The notes beneath the pieces were generated by a model. That model did no database searches. It was not told where the DNA came from and was given only the letters and a program-made list of their open reading frames with translations. A DNA stretch of 64,000 nt from positions 2,976,001 through 3,040,000 of the forward strand of contig NZ_CP078079.1 of the NCBI RefSeq assembly GCF_020809045.1. The letters are read 5' to 3'. This stretch comes from Pseudarthrobacter sp. L1SW (lineage in GTDB: Bacteria; Actinomycetota; Actinomycetes; Actinomycetales; Micrococcaceae). Position numbers and translations under genes: made by a program. Below, piece after piece: positions 35,336-43,923 of the stretch. The first letter of the stretch is position 1. The number at the start of each line of letters is the position of its first letter.

Positions 35336-36772
35336 ATGGCCATTTCCCTTGCCGCCCTGCTGGGTGTGAACTCCCTGAAGCTGTCCAAAGCCGGGGTTGC
35401 CGAGACCACTTGGCACCAGGACATCAACTGGGTGGCAGTCACGGAGCTGGAGGACCCGCACCGGTTCATCAACGGCGGCGAGCTGATCCTCACCACCGGA
35501 CTGCGCCTGCGGTCAGCCCCCGAGCAGCGGCGCTTTGTCCGGCAGGTGCAGCGGGCCGGCGCCGTGGGCATCGGCTTCGGTGTGGGGCTGTCCCACGATA
35601 CGGTTCCCCCGGCCCTCCTGGCGGAAGCGAACCGGTGGGGCCTGCCCGTGGTGGAGGTTCCCTACGAGACGCCGTTCATCGCCATCGGCAAGCTCGTGGC
35701 CGACGCCCAGTCGGCGGACCACTACGCCAAACTCGAGCGGCTGATTGCCGGGCACCAGGTGCTGGCGCGGGCACTGCTGACCGGCGGCGGGCTCAGCGAA
35801 CTCCTCAAGCATCTGGGCAGCATGCTGCGCACCGATGTTGCCCTGACCCAGTTCACGGCCCAGCTCTACAACAGCAGCGGCGACTCCCCTTCCGCGGACA
35901 CCTGGTCCTCCTACCCCGTCCCTACCGGCCGGCGCGATGCCTGCACGCTGTGGGTCCGGCAGCCCTTCGAGGACTCGGGCATCATCGGATACGCCCAGAG
36001 CCTGATCAGCGTGGAGTTGAACAACATGGTCAAGCAGCGCCAGGCCCAGCGCGCCCTGTGCGGCCAGGTCCTGGAGGACGTGATCCATGGGGCGCTGGAA
36101 ACCAGCGAGGCCCAGCGGCGCCTGGCCGGCGTGGGCGTCAACAGCACGCGGAAGAACGTGGTGCTGCTGGCCGTCTCGGCCGCACACAACAAGGCCCTGG
36201 TGAGCACCTCGGTGCCGCGCGAACTGGAAAAGGCGGTGGCCGCCGTCGTGGGCAAGGACCTGGTGCTGGTCATCAATGACGACGGCGGCGCCGCACCTGC
36301 CCTGGCCCGGAAGCTGAGCGACCACCTGGCAGAGGCCGGCATCCACGCCACGATCGGGATCGGCGGGGCGTACACCAAGCCGAACGGCCTGCGATGGAGC
36401 TACTTCGAGGCCCGGGACGCCGCGAGCCACGGCCTGCCCGTTAACGAGCCGGAGCGCCTCAGCCTGACATCGCTGCTCCTGGCCAGCGAGGACGTGCCCC
36501 TCGCGGACATGGCCAACGAGTCCCTGGACCCGCTCCGGACCTTCGACGCCGCCCACGGTTCGGAGCTGATGGCCACGCTGGAGAGCTACCTCAACAACAA
36601 CGGTTCTGTGGCTGCCGTGGCCGAGCAACTCACCCTGCACCGGAACACGGTCCGGTACCGGCTGGCCCAGATCACGGAGCTGACCGGGTACGACCCCGCC
36701 GTCACCACGGACCGCGTGCAGCTCTGGCTGGCGCTGGCCGTGGCCCGGCTGTCCGCGCGGCAGGGGAAGTAG
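35336..36772 (+). CDS. PucR-family transcriptional regulator
   Basis: The 478-residue protein has an N-terminal PucR domain (residues about 10-125, with DINWVAVTELEDPHRFINGGELILTTG-like pattern) and a GGDEF-like middle domain. The C-terminal PucR helix-turn-helix is at about 405-465 (SVAAVAEQLTLHRNTVRYRL). It is divergent from the aldehyde dehydrogenase-gabT genes, so it probably controls GABA or polyamine degradation in response to a pathway compound. TATCCT (35324-35329) is six bases before the ATG. Confidence 0.88.
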   Translation: MAISLAALLGVNSLKLSKAGVAETTWHQDINWVAVTELEDPHRFINGGELILTTGLRLRSAPEQRRFVRQVQRAGAVGIGFGVGLSHDTVPPALLAEANRWGLPVVEVPYETPFIAIGKLVADAQSADHYAKLERLIAGHQVLARALLTGGGLSELLKHLGSMLRTDVALTQFTAQLYNSSGDSPSADTWSSYPVPTGRRDACTLWVRQPFEDSGIIGYAQSLISVELNNMVKQRQAQRALCGQVLEDVIHGALETSEAQRRLAGVGVNSTRKNVVLLAVSAAHNKALVSTSVPRELEKAVAAVVGKDLVLVINDDGGAAPALARKLSDHLAEAGIHATIGIGGAYTKPNGLRWSYFEARDAASHGLPVNEPERLSLTSLLLASEDVPLADMANESLDPLRTFDAAHGSELMATLESYLNNNGSVAAVAEQLTLHRNTVRYRLAQITELTGYDPAVTTDRVQLWLALAVARLSARQGK

Positions 36773-36791
36773 CGCCGAACGAAAATGCCGT

Positions 36792-38396
36792 TTACCCCAC
36801 CCCGCGGCGCAGCCGGTCGCGGGACTTCTTGTGGGCTTTCCGGTATTGGGCCTCGGAACTCCTGATCAGCCCGTCCTCCCGCGCCTCCAATGCAGCATAG
36901 GCTGCAGCGGCCGCCGTCGGTTCCTGGCGTGAACCCACGGTGGCCAGCAGGTCCCTGGCGATCACGGCGTCGTGGAAATCGCCCAGGATCTTTTGCTGCC
37001 GGTGCGCGGCCTTGGCCACTTTGCCGGCACGTTTGCCGTAGACCAGGGCGGCCGATTCCGCCACATGCCGCAGCCGCTTGGCGTCCTTGCGCACCTGGTG
37101 GAGGGCGGATTCGTGGGCTGTTCCGCGGCGGTACCGCTTTGCCGCCTTGTGCGAGCGCCGCAGCCGCCTGGCCGCCTTGGCCACGGCTTTCGCAGCCACC
37201 CGCCGGCCGGGTGCCACCGCGTCCGGAAGCACCGGCGGCTTGTCCCGGAACGCCTCCAGGTCATCGAGGAGCCGGAAGTAGCGGTTCGAGCGCAGCGCCT
37301 CCTGGAGCTGCCGGTACCCGTCGTCATAGGCGCCGCCCACTTTGTGCTCCACTTTGCCCCTGACATCGTCCACGCCTTCCCCCGGCGGCAGGTCGTCGAG
37401 GTGCCCGCTGAGCCTGGCCAGCAGAACCTCGGCATCCCGCGGCCCGCCAAGCAGCTGGCCCAGCCATTTCAGCTCGTTGCGGAGCCGGCGCACCGGAGCG
37501 GCAGCATACAGCTTCCGGTAGGCGGCAAGCACCGAGCGGACCCTGCGGAGCGCGGAGCGCATGTTGTGCACCGATTCGGTCTCCTCCAGGCGGACTCCCG
37601 GGTCCTGGGCCAGGATCTCCCCGATCTGCCCGCTGATGTAGGCAGTGACGACGGCGGCTGCGGGGGCCCTTTTGCCGGCAGCCAGGGCGGGGGTGCTTCC
37701 GTTCCGGGAGGGTCCCGCGTCCTGGGACGGGCCGGCGTCCGGAAGTGCGCCGGCGGCGCCCAGTGCGCGGGCAAGCTTCGAGGCGTGGCCGGCAGGACGG
37801 GCTCCCGCCTTGGCCAGCAGCTCCCCGGCGGGGCCGAAGAGGCCGGGCTCGCCGTGGACGAGTTCCAGTTCCCATTCACGCCAGTGCTGCTTCTCCCCAT
37901 TGCCCACGGCTTCGCCTTTGCGTCCGTGGGGCAGGCGCTCGGCCGTCACCCGGTCATCGGCGAGGTCCGCCAGGTGCACGCCGTCCTCGCCGTACAGGGC
38001 GTGGGTGGTGCGGCTCGTTTCCAGCCGGACCACCGGAGCGACTGCCGCTCCCCGGAGGTACGCCTGAAGGTGGGCCAGCAGGCTGTCAGGCACCACGTCA
38101 GGCTGCCCCAGCGGGGCGTGCAGCTCCCGCCGCTGCTGGGGCTCCGCTTTGGTGCCGGCGTCTTCGAGCGGCGGCAGCTTCAGGTGCCAGCCGGCGTCGG
38201 TACCGCCCGTACGGCGGCGGAGGGTGATCCGGTGGGACGCCAGCGTGTGCCGCTTGGTGTCGAAGTAGACGGCCTCCAGCACCGCGGTATGGGGAAGCCC
38301 GGCCCTGGTGACTCCGGGAAGGCTCTCCAGCGGAGGCACCGCGGCGTCCTCGTCGACGTCGTACTTCTTTTCAATCTCCGTTTGTTGGCTCACCAC
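36792..38396 (-). CDS. CYTH-CHAD domain protein
   Basis: The 534-residue protein joins an N-terminal CYTH domain (EIEKKYDVDE with the ExExK-type motif, and repeated charged beta strands to about 200) to a C-terminal CHAD domain. The CHAD domain (about 240-530) is rich in conserved His and Arg (HNMRSALRRVRS, HQVRKDAKRLRHVAES). CYTH enzymes act on triphosphates, and CHAD domains bind polyphosphate, so a role in polyphosphate metabolism is likely. Two adjacent GTG codons at 38396 and 38393 are possible starts. Confidence 0.9.
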   Translation of the reverse strand: MVSQQTEIEKKYDVDEDAAVPPLESLPGVTRAGLPHTAVLEAVYFDTKRHTLASHRITLRRRTGGTDAGWHLKLPPLEDAGTKAEPQQRRELHAPLGQPDVVPDSLLAHLQAYLRGAAVAPVVRLETSRTTHALYGEDGVHLADLADDRVTAERLPHGRKGEAVGNGEKQHWREWELELVHGEPGLFGPAGELLAKAGARPAGHASKLARALGAAGALPDAGPSQDAGPSRNGSTPALAAGKRAPAAAVVTAYISGQIGEILAQDPGVRLEETESVHNMRSALRRVRSVLAAYRKLYAAAPVRRLRNELKWLGQLLGGPRDAEVLLARLSGHLDDLPPGEGVDDVRGKVEHKVGGAYDDGYRQLQEALRSNRYFRLLDDLEAFRDKPPVLPDAVAPGRRVAAKAVAKAARRLRRSHKAAKRYRRGTAHESALHQVRKDAKRLRHVAESAALVYGKRAGKVAKAAHRQQKILGDFHDAVIARDLLATVGSRQEPTAAAAAYAALEAREDGLIRSSEAQYRKAHKKSRDRLRRGVG

Positions 38397-38512
38397 AACA
38401 GGCCGTCCTTCCGCGTCACTGCGGCGGATCCGGGCCCGGCTGGCCCGGCGTGCCGTAACCGGATTCTATTGCGCGAAGGTTAACTGCCGGGAGAGGTTCC
38501 CCACAAAACCGC

Positions 38513-38539
38513 AGACGTCAAACGTCTAACCTTTAGGCT
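38513..38539 (+). promoter_or_regulatory. Promoter with 15-bp palindromic operator
   Basis: A perfect AGACGT-CAA-ACGTCT dyad lies at 38513-38527. It is followed by TAGGCT (38534-38539), a -10 hexamer six bases before the MFS start. The GTnnnAC core fits FadR-type GntR sites, and a GntR gene follows the transporter, so autoregulation is plausible. Confidence 0.5.
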
Positions 38540-38545
38540 TGGTGG

Positions 38546-39835
38546 ATGCCCGACTCGTATCCCCCTACCGCCGCCGCGCCTGCGGCCACCGCGCCGACCG
38601 CCCCAGCCGCCGCCCCTGCCGTCCCAGCCGAACGCCCGGCCGGGACCGGCACCAAGCCGCGGTCCGCCGTCGTTTTCGGCGTTGTTGCGCTGGTGCTGAT
38701 CGGGCTCAACCTGCGTGCGGGCATCACCGGAGCGTCCGCCCTGCTGCATGACCTCCAGGCGGTCCTCGGGTATGGGGTGCTGGTGGCTGCGGTCATCCCC
38801 TCCATTCCCACGCTGTGCTTTGCGCTGGCGGGCGCCGGCACGTCCTGGCTGACCGGACGCCTGGGCGTGGAAAAGGCGATCCTGGCGGCCCTGGCCATGC
38901 TGGCGGGCGGGCTCCTCCTGCGCGGCATTCCGGCAACGGGCATGCTGGTGGCCGGCAGCGTCCTGGGCATGTCCGGCCTGGCCGTCTGCAACGTGGCCAT
39001 GCCGTCCTTCATCCGCGAACACTTTGCCCACCGCACCTCGCTGATGACCGCCGTCTACACCGTGACCATGACCACCGGCGCCACCGTGACCGCCGTCGCC
39101 GTGGTTCCGCTGGCCCACGCCCTGGGTTCGCCATCGGCGGCCGTCGGGGCCATTGGCATCACCGCCGTCGCGGCCTTCCTGGGGTTCCTGCCCGTGGCCC
39201 TGCACGCCCACCGCAACAGCCCGCGCCGGGCCGCTGCCCGCGTCTCCCCGTGGCCGCTGCTGCGGACCCGCAAGGGGCTGCTCCTCACGGCGATCTTTAC
39301 GCTGCAGGCGCTGCTCGCCTACGCCCTGCTGAGCTGGTTCCCCTACATGCTGACCACCATGGGGATGAGCGCATCGGACAGCGGCCTGATGTTCGGGCTG
39401 ATGCAGCTGGTCTCAGTGCCGGCCGGCATGGTGCTCATAGCCATCGGTTCCAGGCCCCGGATGCTGAGGCCCGCCTTCTACCTGGTCAGCATCACCATGG
39501 TGGCGGGCCTGGTGCTGCTGCTGGTCCTGCCGGTGGGGCTGGCCGCCGTTCCCGCCGCCCTGCTGGGATTCGGCCTGGGTATTTTCCCGCTGGTGATGGT
39601 GATGATCAGCCGTAGCGGGGCGAGCACCGCCGAGACCACCGCGCTGTCCACGCTGGCCCAGTCCACGGGCTACCTCCTGGCTACGGCCGGGCCGTTCGGG
39701 ATGGGGCTCCTGCACAGCGCCACCGGCGGCTGGACCCTGCCGCTCCTGCTGCTCCTTGCCCTCGCGCTGGCCCAGATCGTGGTGGCGCACCTGATCACCG
39801 GCAAGGCCATGACCAACGCCGTCGGAAGGAAGTAG
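38546..39835 (+). CDS. CynX/NimT-type MFS transporter
   Basis: The 429-residue protein has a Pro/Ala-rich N-terminal tail of about 40 residues and about 12 membrane segments. LIGLNLRAGITGASALL and PTLCFALAGAGTSWLTGRLG are characteristic of the cyanate/2-nitroimidazole CynX family. Cargo is unknown. It precedes a GntR gene by only six bases, so the transporter and its likely regulator form an operon behind a palindromic operator. Confidence 0.85.
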   Translation: MPDSYPPTAAAPAATAPTAPAAAPAVPAERPAGTGTKPRSAVVFGVVALVLIGLNLRAGITGASALLHDLQAVLGYGVLVAAVIPSIPTLCFALAGAGTSWLTGRLGVEKAILAALAMLAGGLLLRGIPATGMLVAGSVLGMSGLAVCNVAMPSFIREHFAHRTSLMTAVYTVTMTTGATVTAVAVVPLAHALGSPSAAVGAIGITAVAAFLGFLPVALHAHRNSPRRAAARVSPWPLLRTRKGLLLTAIFTLQALLAYALLSWFPYMLTTMGMSASDSGLMFGLMQLVSVPAGMVLIAIGSRPRMLRPAFYLVSITMVAGLVLLLVLPVGLAAVPAALLGFGLGIFPLVMVMISRSGASTAETTALSTLAQSTGYLLATAGPFGMGLLHSATGGWTLPLLLLLALALAQIVVAHLITGKAMTNAVGRK

Positions 39836-39841
39836 CCCGCC

Positions 39842-40522
39842 ATGGCCCTGAGCCCTTCCGCCCGCCCGCCGCTCGCGGACGAGGTCACCGCCAAGCTGCG
39901 CACCATGGTCCACTCCGGCGAATGGCCACTGCACCAGCGCATCCCGTCCGAAACCGAGCTGATGGCCGGCCTCGGCGTCTCGCGCGGGACCCTCCGCGAA
40001 GCCGTCAAGGCCCTTGCCCACAGCGGAATGCTGGAGGTGCGCCGCGGGGACGGCACCTACGTCCGCGCCACCAGCGAGATTTCCGGCGCCGCGCGCCGGC
40101 TGTACAAGGACCACACCGAGGAGCACATCCTGGAAGTCAGGCTGGGCCTGGACACCCAGGCGGCCAGGCTGGCAGCGCGGAATGCCACGGCAGACGACGT
40201 TGCAGCGCTGCGTGCCCTGCTCACCGATCGGGACCAGGCCTGGAGCGCCGGAGACTATGAGGCGTGGGCGCGCGCAGACTGGCTGTTCCATGAACGCGTG
40301 GCCCAGGCCTCCGGCAACCCCCTCCTGCACGAGCTGTACGCCAGCTTCGGCGCCGCCTTCCACCAGGACCTCCTCAAGCAGTACCGCCGGGCGGGTTTCG
40401 ATGGCCGCCCGCACGAGGGGCACGGCGTTTTGGTTGATGCCATTGAGGTCCGTGACGGTGAGGCCGCTGTTGCCACCGTGAGCCGGAACCTGAACTCCTG
40501 CGCCGAATGGCTTGCCGGATAG
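39842..40522 (+). CDS. GntR-family regulator (FadR/FCD type)
   Basis: The 226-residue regulator has an N-terminal winged helix (MHSGEWPLHQRIPSETELMAGLGVSRGTLREAVKAL-like pattern at about 25-60). An all-helical FCD ligand domain follows, with the metal-binding pattern starting at LEVRLGLDTQAARLAA. AAGGAAG precedes the ATG. It follows the MFS gene in the same operon and probably binds the AGACGT-CAA-ACGTCT site upstream. The effector is likely the transporter substrate. Confidence 0.88.
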   Translation: MALSPSARPPLADEVTAKLRTMVHSGEWPLHQRIPSETELMAGLGVSRGTLREAVKALAHSGMLEVRRGDGTYVRATSEISGAARRLYKDHTEEHILEVRLGLDTQAARLAARNATADDVAALRALLTDRDQAWSAGDYEAWARADWLFHERVAQASGNPLLHELYASFGAAFHQDLLKQYRRAGFDGRPHEGHGVLVDAIEVRDGEAAVATVSRNLNSCAEWLAG

Positions 40523-40637
40523 TCCCTGCAGGGTTTCATCCGGACCCGACCCATCAGTAGGCTTACTATCTGAGAAGGTAGCAAGGCCTGTCCGGCATCC
40601 CGGCGCGGCAGGCACCCGCCGACGATGAGGAGTTCCC

Positions 40638-41897
40638 GTGGCGCGATCACCACGCCTGACTGAACACGACGTGAGCCACGAGCTCCCGCAGGAGGCAGCG
40701 GCGCAATCCCCGGCTGCCGCGGCTGCCGCCGCCGCTGCTGCGCAGGCCGAGCCCGGCGGCGAGGTCCAGCGCCCGCCGGCTGCCCGGAAGCCCAGGGAAA
40801 CCAAGTCCCCCGCCGAGCTCTGGGGTGACGGCCTGGGCAGGGTGGGCATCCGCGCCGCCCAGGTCCTGCTGATCCTCACCGTGGCGGTTGTGTCCGTCTA
40901 TGCTCTGATGCAGATCAAGCTCCTGGTCATTCCGATCCTGATAGCCCTGATCCTGGCGGCCGCAATCGGCCCGTTCGTCAACATGCTCCGGCGCCGGGGG
41001 CTGCGCGGAGGACTGGCCACGGGCATCGCCTTCATCGGCCTTTTGCTGGTGCTGGGCGGGGTTTCCACCGTCATCTATTTCTCGGTCCGCAACCAGTGGG
41101 GCGAGCTCGCGCAGCAGGCCTCCTCCGGGCTGGATGAGCTGGAAAAGTTCCTCCTGACCGGACCCGTCCCCCTCGAGCAGGAGCAGCTGGACCAGGCCCG
41201 GCAGGGCATCATCGACTTCGCCGCCAGCAGCCAGGTCCGCTCCGGCGCCATCACCGGGCTGTCCGTGGTCACCGAGTTCATCGCCGGGGCCAGCCTCATG
41301 ATCGTCATCCTGTTCTTCTTCCTGAAGGATGGCGAAAAGATCTGGAACTTCTTCCTCCGCCCGTTCAGCGGGGCCCGTGAAGCCAAGCTGCGCCGCGTGG
41401 GCCGCCGCACCCTCGAGGTGCTCGGCGGCTACGTCCGCGGTACCGCCATTGTGGCGCTGGTGGACACGGTGGCCATCGGAGCGGCGCTGCTGATCATGCA
41501 GGTGCCCCTGGCCATCCCGCTGGCCATCATTGTCTTCATCGGCGCCTTCGTCCCACTGGTGGGCGCCACAGTGGCCGGCATTCTCGCGGCGCTGGTGGCC
41601 CTGGTGGCCAACGGGCCGGTGGTTGCCCTGATCGTGGTGGCCGTGGTCATCGCCGTCAACCAGCTTGAGGGCGACCTCCTGCAGCCCATCGTCATGGGAA
41701 AGTCCCTGCAGCTCCACGCACTGGTGATCCTGATGGCCCTGACAGCCGGGACCATCCTGGCCGGCATCGTTGGTGCCGTGCTCTCCGTGCCGCTGGCCGC
41801 CGTCGCCTGGGCCATCATCCAGGTATGGACGGCGGAGGACCCGAATCTCGAGGACATGAACCCGAACCTGCCGCCCGCAGGCAGCAAACCCATCTAA
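40638..41897 (+). CDS. AI-2E-family transporter
   Basis: The 419-residue membrane protein has about seven to eight hydrophobic segments after a charged, Ala/Glu/Pro-rich N-terminal tail of about 65 residues. The C-terminal region (NQLEGDLLQPIVMGKSLQLH) is typical of the AI-2E/PerM family (DUF20). Despite the name, most members are not proven to export AI-2; some are ion antiporters. The start is GTG at 40638 with GAGGAG upstream. It follows the GntR gene by 115 bases. Confidence 0.88.
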   Translation: MARSPRLTEHDVSHELPQEAAAQSPAAAAAAAAAAQAEPGGEVQRPPAARKPRETKSPAELWGDGLGRVGIRAAQVLLILTVAVVSVYALMQIKLLVIPILIALILAAAIGPFVNMLRRRGLRGGLATGIAFIGLLLVLGGVSTVIYFSVRNQWGELAQQASSGLDELEKFLLTGPVPLEQEQLDQARQGIIDFAASSQVRSGAITGLSVVTEFIAGASLMIVILFFFLKDGEKIWNFFLRPFSGAREAKLRRVGRRTLEVLGGYVRGTAIVALVDTVAIGAALLIMQVPLAIPLAIIVFIGAFVPLVGATVAGILAALVALVANGPVVALIVVAVVIAVNQLEGDLLQPIVMGKSLQLHALVILMALTAGTILAGIVGAVLSVPLAAVAWAIIQVWTAEDPNLEDMNPNLPPAGSKPI

Positions 41898-41901
41898 CCC
41901 G

Positions 41902-41968
41902 TGGAGTTTTCGTCCGGATATCCGGACTTCCGGGGCCGGGAGCCCTGCATATCCGGACAGGAACTCCA
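41902..41968. repeat. Imperfect 20-bp inverted repeat
   Basis: Arms at 41902-41921 and 41949-41968 match at 17 of 20 positions. The left arm contains most of a 16-bp palindrome (GTCCGGATATCCGGAC, 41912-41927). It lies just past the AI-2E stop codon and may be a structured 3' end or an operator-like site. Confidence 0.65.
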
Positions 41969-42002
41969 AGGGGATGGGGACGCAGGACTCAGCCGAGGGG
42001 AT

Positions 42003-42046
42003 GCACGACGACGGTTCGGCACCCAGGTGCCGGACCGTCGTCGTGC
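42003..42046. terminator. Bidirectional terminator hairpin
   Basis: A 21-bp stem (42003-42023 with 42026-42046, one G-U pair) lies between the convergent AI-2E gene and the hypothetical gene at 42.1 kb. Confidence 0.8.
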
Positions 42047-42081
42047 GTTGCCGCCTTACCCGCGGGCAGGCATCCCGCCTG

Positions 42082-42618
42082 CTAGGACCGCAGGCCGGCG
42101 AAGACGTTCTTGGGGCGCTGCATCTCGCCGTGCTTCGCGCCCAAAATGACCACCAGTCCGGCAAACGCGGGGATGATCCACTGGAGCACCTTCAGCTGCT
42201 GCTGGGCAGCCTTCAGCTCGTCAGAGGCATCCGGCCGGGGCTCCGTGGCACCTTCGGAGCCCTCACCCGCGAGCTTTTCCACCTTCTTGCCAAGGATGCC
42301 GGAATACAGGGTCACAGCGGCGCCCGCCACCGTCACCGCCGTCTTGATCACGGTGTCCCGGGCCACGCCCTCCTGCTTGGCGATGCGCTCCTTGTTCTCC
42401 CAGGCGATGGCCAGGTCCGCCACCAGGTGCGAGGCGAAGGCCGCCGTCTGGAACGGCGCCCACTTCATCCAGCCGGCGCTGGAGAGCCGGGTGCGCTCGG
42501 ACGGATCCTTTGCCGCAGCCGCTGCACCGTTGAGGCCGATGGCGCCCATGAGCGACCCGCCAAACCAGGCCGCTGCCGTCAGATCGTGAACTGACCGGGC
42601 AATGAGATTTCCTGCCAT
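42082..42618 (-). CDS. Hypothetical protein with hydrophobic N-terminal segments
   Basis: I do not recognise this 178-residue protein. It has several moderately hydrophobic stretches (residues about 12-32, 95-112, and 145-162). A charged middle region includes EGSEGATEPRPDASDELK at about 118-135. It begins AGNLIARSVHDLTAAAWFGG, which suggests a membrane protein, perhaps with three spans. The ATG at 42618 with GGAATC upstream is chosen; the ORF can be extended to 42867, but that overlaps the divergent gene at 42774. Confidence 0.65.
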   Translation of the reverse strand: MAGNLIARSVHDLTAAAWFGGSLMGAIGLNGAAAAAKDPSERTRLSSAGWMKWAPFQTAAFASHLVADLAIAWENKERIAKQEGVARDTVIKTAVTVAGAAVTLYSGILGKKVEKLAGEGSEGATEPRPDASDELKAAQQQLKVLQWIIPAFAGLVVILGAKHGEMQRPKNVFAGLRS

Positions 42619-42773
42619 GATGTGGATTCCTAACGTCGAAATGGTTCCGGGATGCCGCTCGTGCGGACTTCGCTTGCCGCGTCCCGCCAGGGTCTTGGCC
42701 CGCCCATGGTAAGCACACTTACTAATGTTACGAAAGCCCGTCTTTCCAGAGCGGAACGCGTAATATCGTCGCC

Positions 42774-43064
42774 ATGGGAAACACAGGGACATTGTTCGGC
42801 TGGGCATTTGGGGACCCGGCCCGTGAAGACGAGAACGCATACGTAAAAGGCCTGCAGAACGAGGCACTGGGCAACGCCCGGGAGACGGCCAAGGCCAAGG
42901 GTGTGTCCGTGGTGCCGGACTCGCAGGTGTTCACGGTCCTGAGTGCGGACGACTCCCTGGTGGAACTGGACAACGCCCCCGGGAAGCTCGTGGTCCGCTG
43001 CACCGTCCACGTCGAGGGGCCGGGCGCCGAAAAGCTGCGGGCCGAAGGACCTATGAACGGCTGA
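42774..43064 (+). CDS. Small hypothetical protein
   Basis: The 96-residue cytoplasmic protein is hydrophilic, without recognised domains. It contains GWAFGDPAREDENAY, a helix NEALGNARETAKAKG, and a beta-rich C-terminal part (KLVVRCTVHVEGP). TAATAT (42761-42766) lies seven bases before the ATG, suggesting a leaderless message. It is followed three bases later by the DUF1206 gene, so they are likely cotranscribed. Confidence 0.65.
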   Translation: MGNTGTLFGWAFGDPAREDENAYVKGLQNEALGNARETAKAKGVSVVPDSQVFTVLSADDSLVELDNAPGKLVVRCTVHVEGPGAEKLRAEGPMNG

Positions 43065-43067
43065 GCC

Positions 43068-43895
43068 ATGTCTGACGGGGAATCCACCATCAGCCAGGCC
43101 GCGGACGCCGTCGAGGAGGCCTCAAACCACAAAGTCCTGGACGTCCTGGCGCGCACGGGCTTCGCCGTGATGGCCCTGCTGCATGTGATCATCGGCGCCA
43201 TTGCCATCGCCGTGGCCTTCGGCCAGCCTGGCGAGGCGGAACCTACCGGCGCCATCGAGCAGCTCGCCGCCAACGCCTGGGGCCCGGCCGTCATGTGGGC
43301 ATGCGTGCTGGCCTGCTTCGGCCTGGGGCTGTGGCAGGCCAGCGAGGCAACCCTGCGGGCCCGCCGGCTTCCCCGCAAGGAACGGGTGTCCAAGCTCATT
43401 TCGTCCGGCTTCCTTGCCATCGCGTACAGCAGCGTGGGGTTCAGCTTCGCCGGGTTCGCGGTGGGCTTGCGCGGTGATTCCAGTGACAGCACCCGGGACT
43501 TCAGCGCTTCGCTGATGGCTACGCCGCTGGGGCTATGGACGCTGGTGGCCCTCGGCCTGACGATTGTCGGGATCGGCATCTACTTTGTGGTGAAAGGCGT
43601 GCGCCGGGGGTTCAAGGAAGAGCTGTACTACTTCGACGGCAGGCGGCGCGGCAGGTTGATCGACGGCCTGGGCATCGGCGGCCACATCGCCAAAGGCGTA
43701 GCCCTGGTCCTCACCGGACTGCTCTTCGTCATCGCCGCCGCCAAGCACGATCCGGACGAATCCACCGGCCTGGACGGCAGCCTCAAGGCCCTCCAGGACC
43801 ATCCGTTCGGGCCCTACCTGCTGGTGGCCATCGGCGCCGGATTCATTGCCTATGGGATTTTCGCCCTTGTCCGCTCGCGGTTCGGACGCATGTAG
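43068..43895 (+). CDS. DUF1206 membrane protein
   Basis: The 275-residue protein has six predicted membrane segments arranged as three similar hairpins (first, second and third DUF1206 repeats), e.g. ARTGFAVMALLHVIIGAIAIAVA, SSGFLAIAYSSVGFSFAG and GIGGHIAKGVALVLTGLLF. Members are common in actinobacteria, with no assigned role. It directly follows the small hypothetical gene and precedes a two-part ORF by 28 bases. Confidence 0.85.
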   Translation: MSDGESTISQAADAVEEASNHKVLDVLARTGFAVMALLHVIIGAIAIAVAFGQPGEAEPTGAIEQLAANAWGPAVMWACVLACFGLGLWQASEATLRARRLPRKERVSKLISSGFLAIAYSSVGFSFAGFAVGLRGDSSDSTRDFSASLMATPLGLWTLVALGLTIVGIGIYFVVKGVRRGFKEELYYFDGRRRGRLIDGLGIGGHIAKGVALVLTGLLFVIAAAKHDPDESTGLDGSLKALQDHPFGPYLLVAIGAGFIAYGIFALVRSRFGRM

Positions 43896-43923
43896 TTCCG
43901 CCTTTTCGGGGTAGGAAGGAAGC

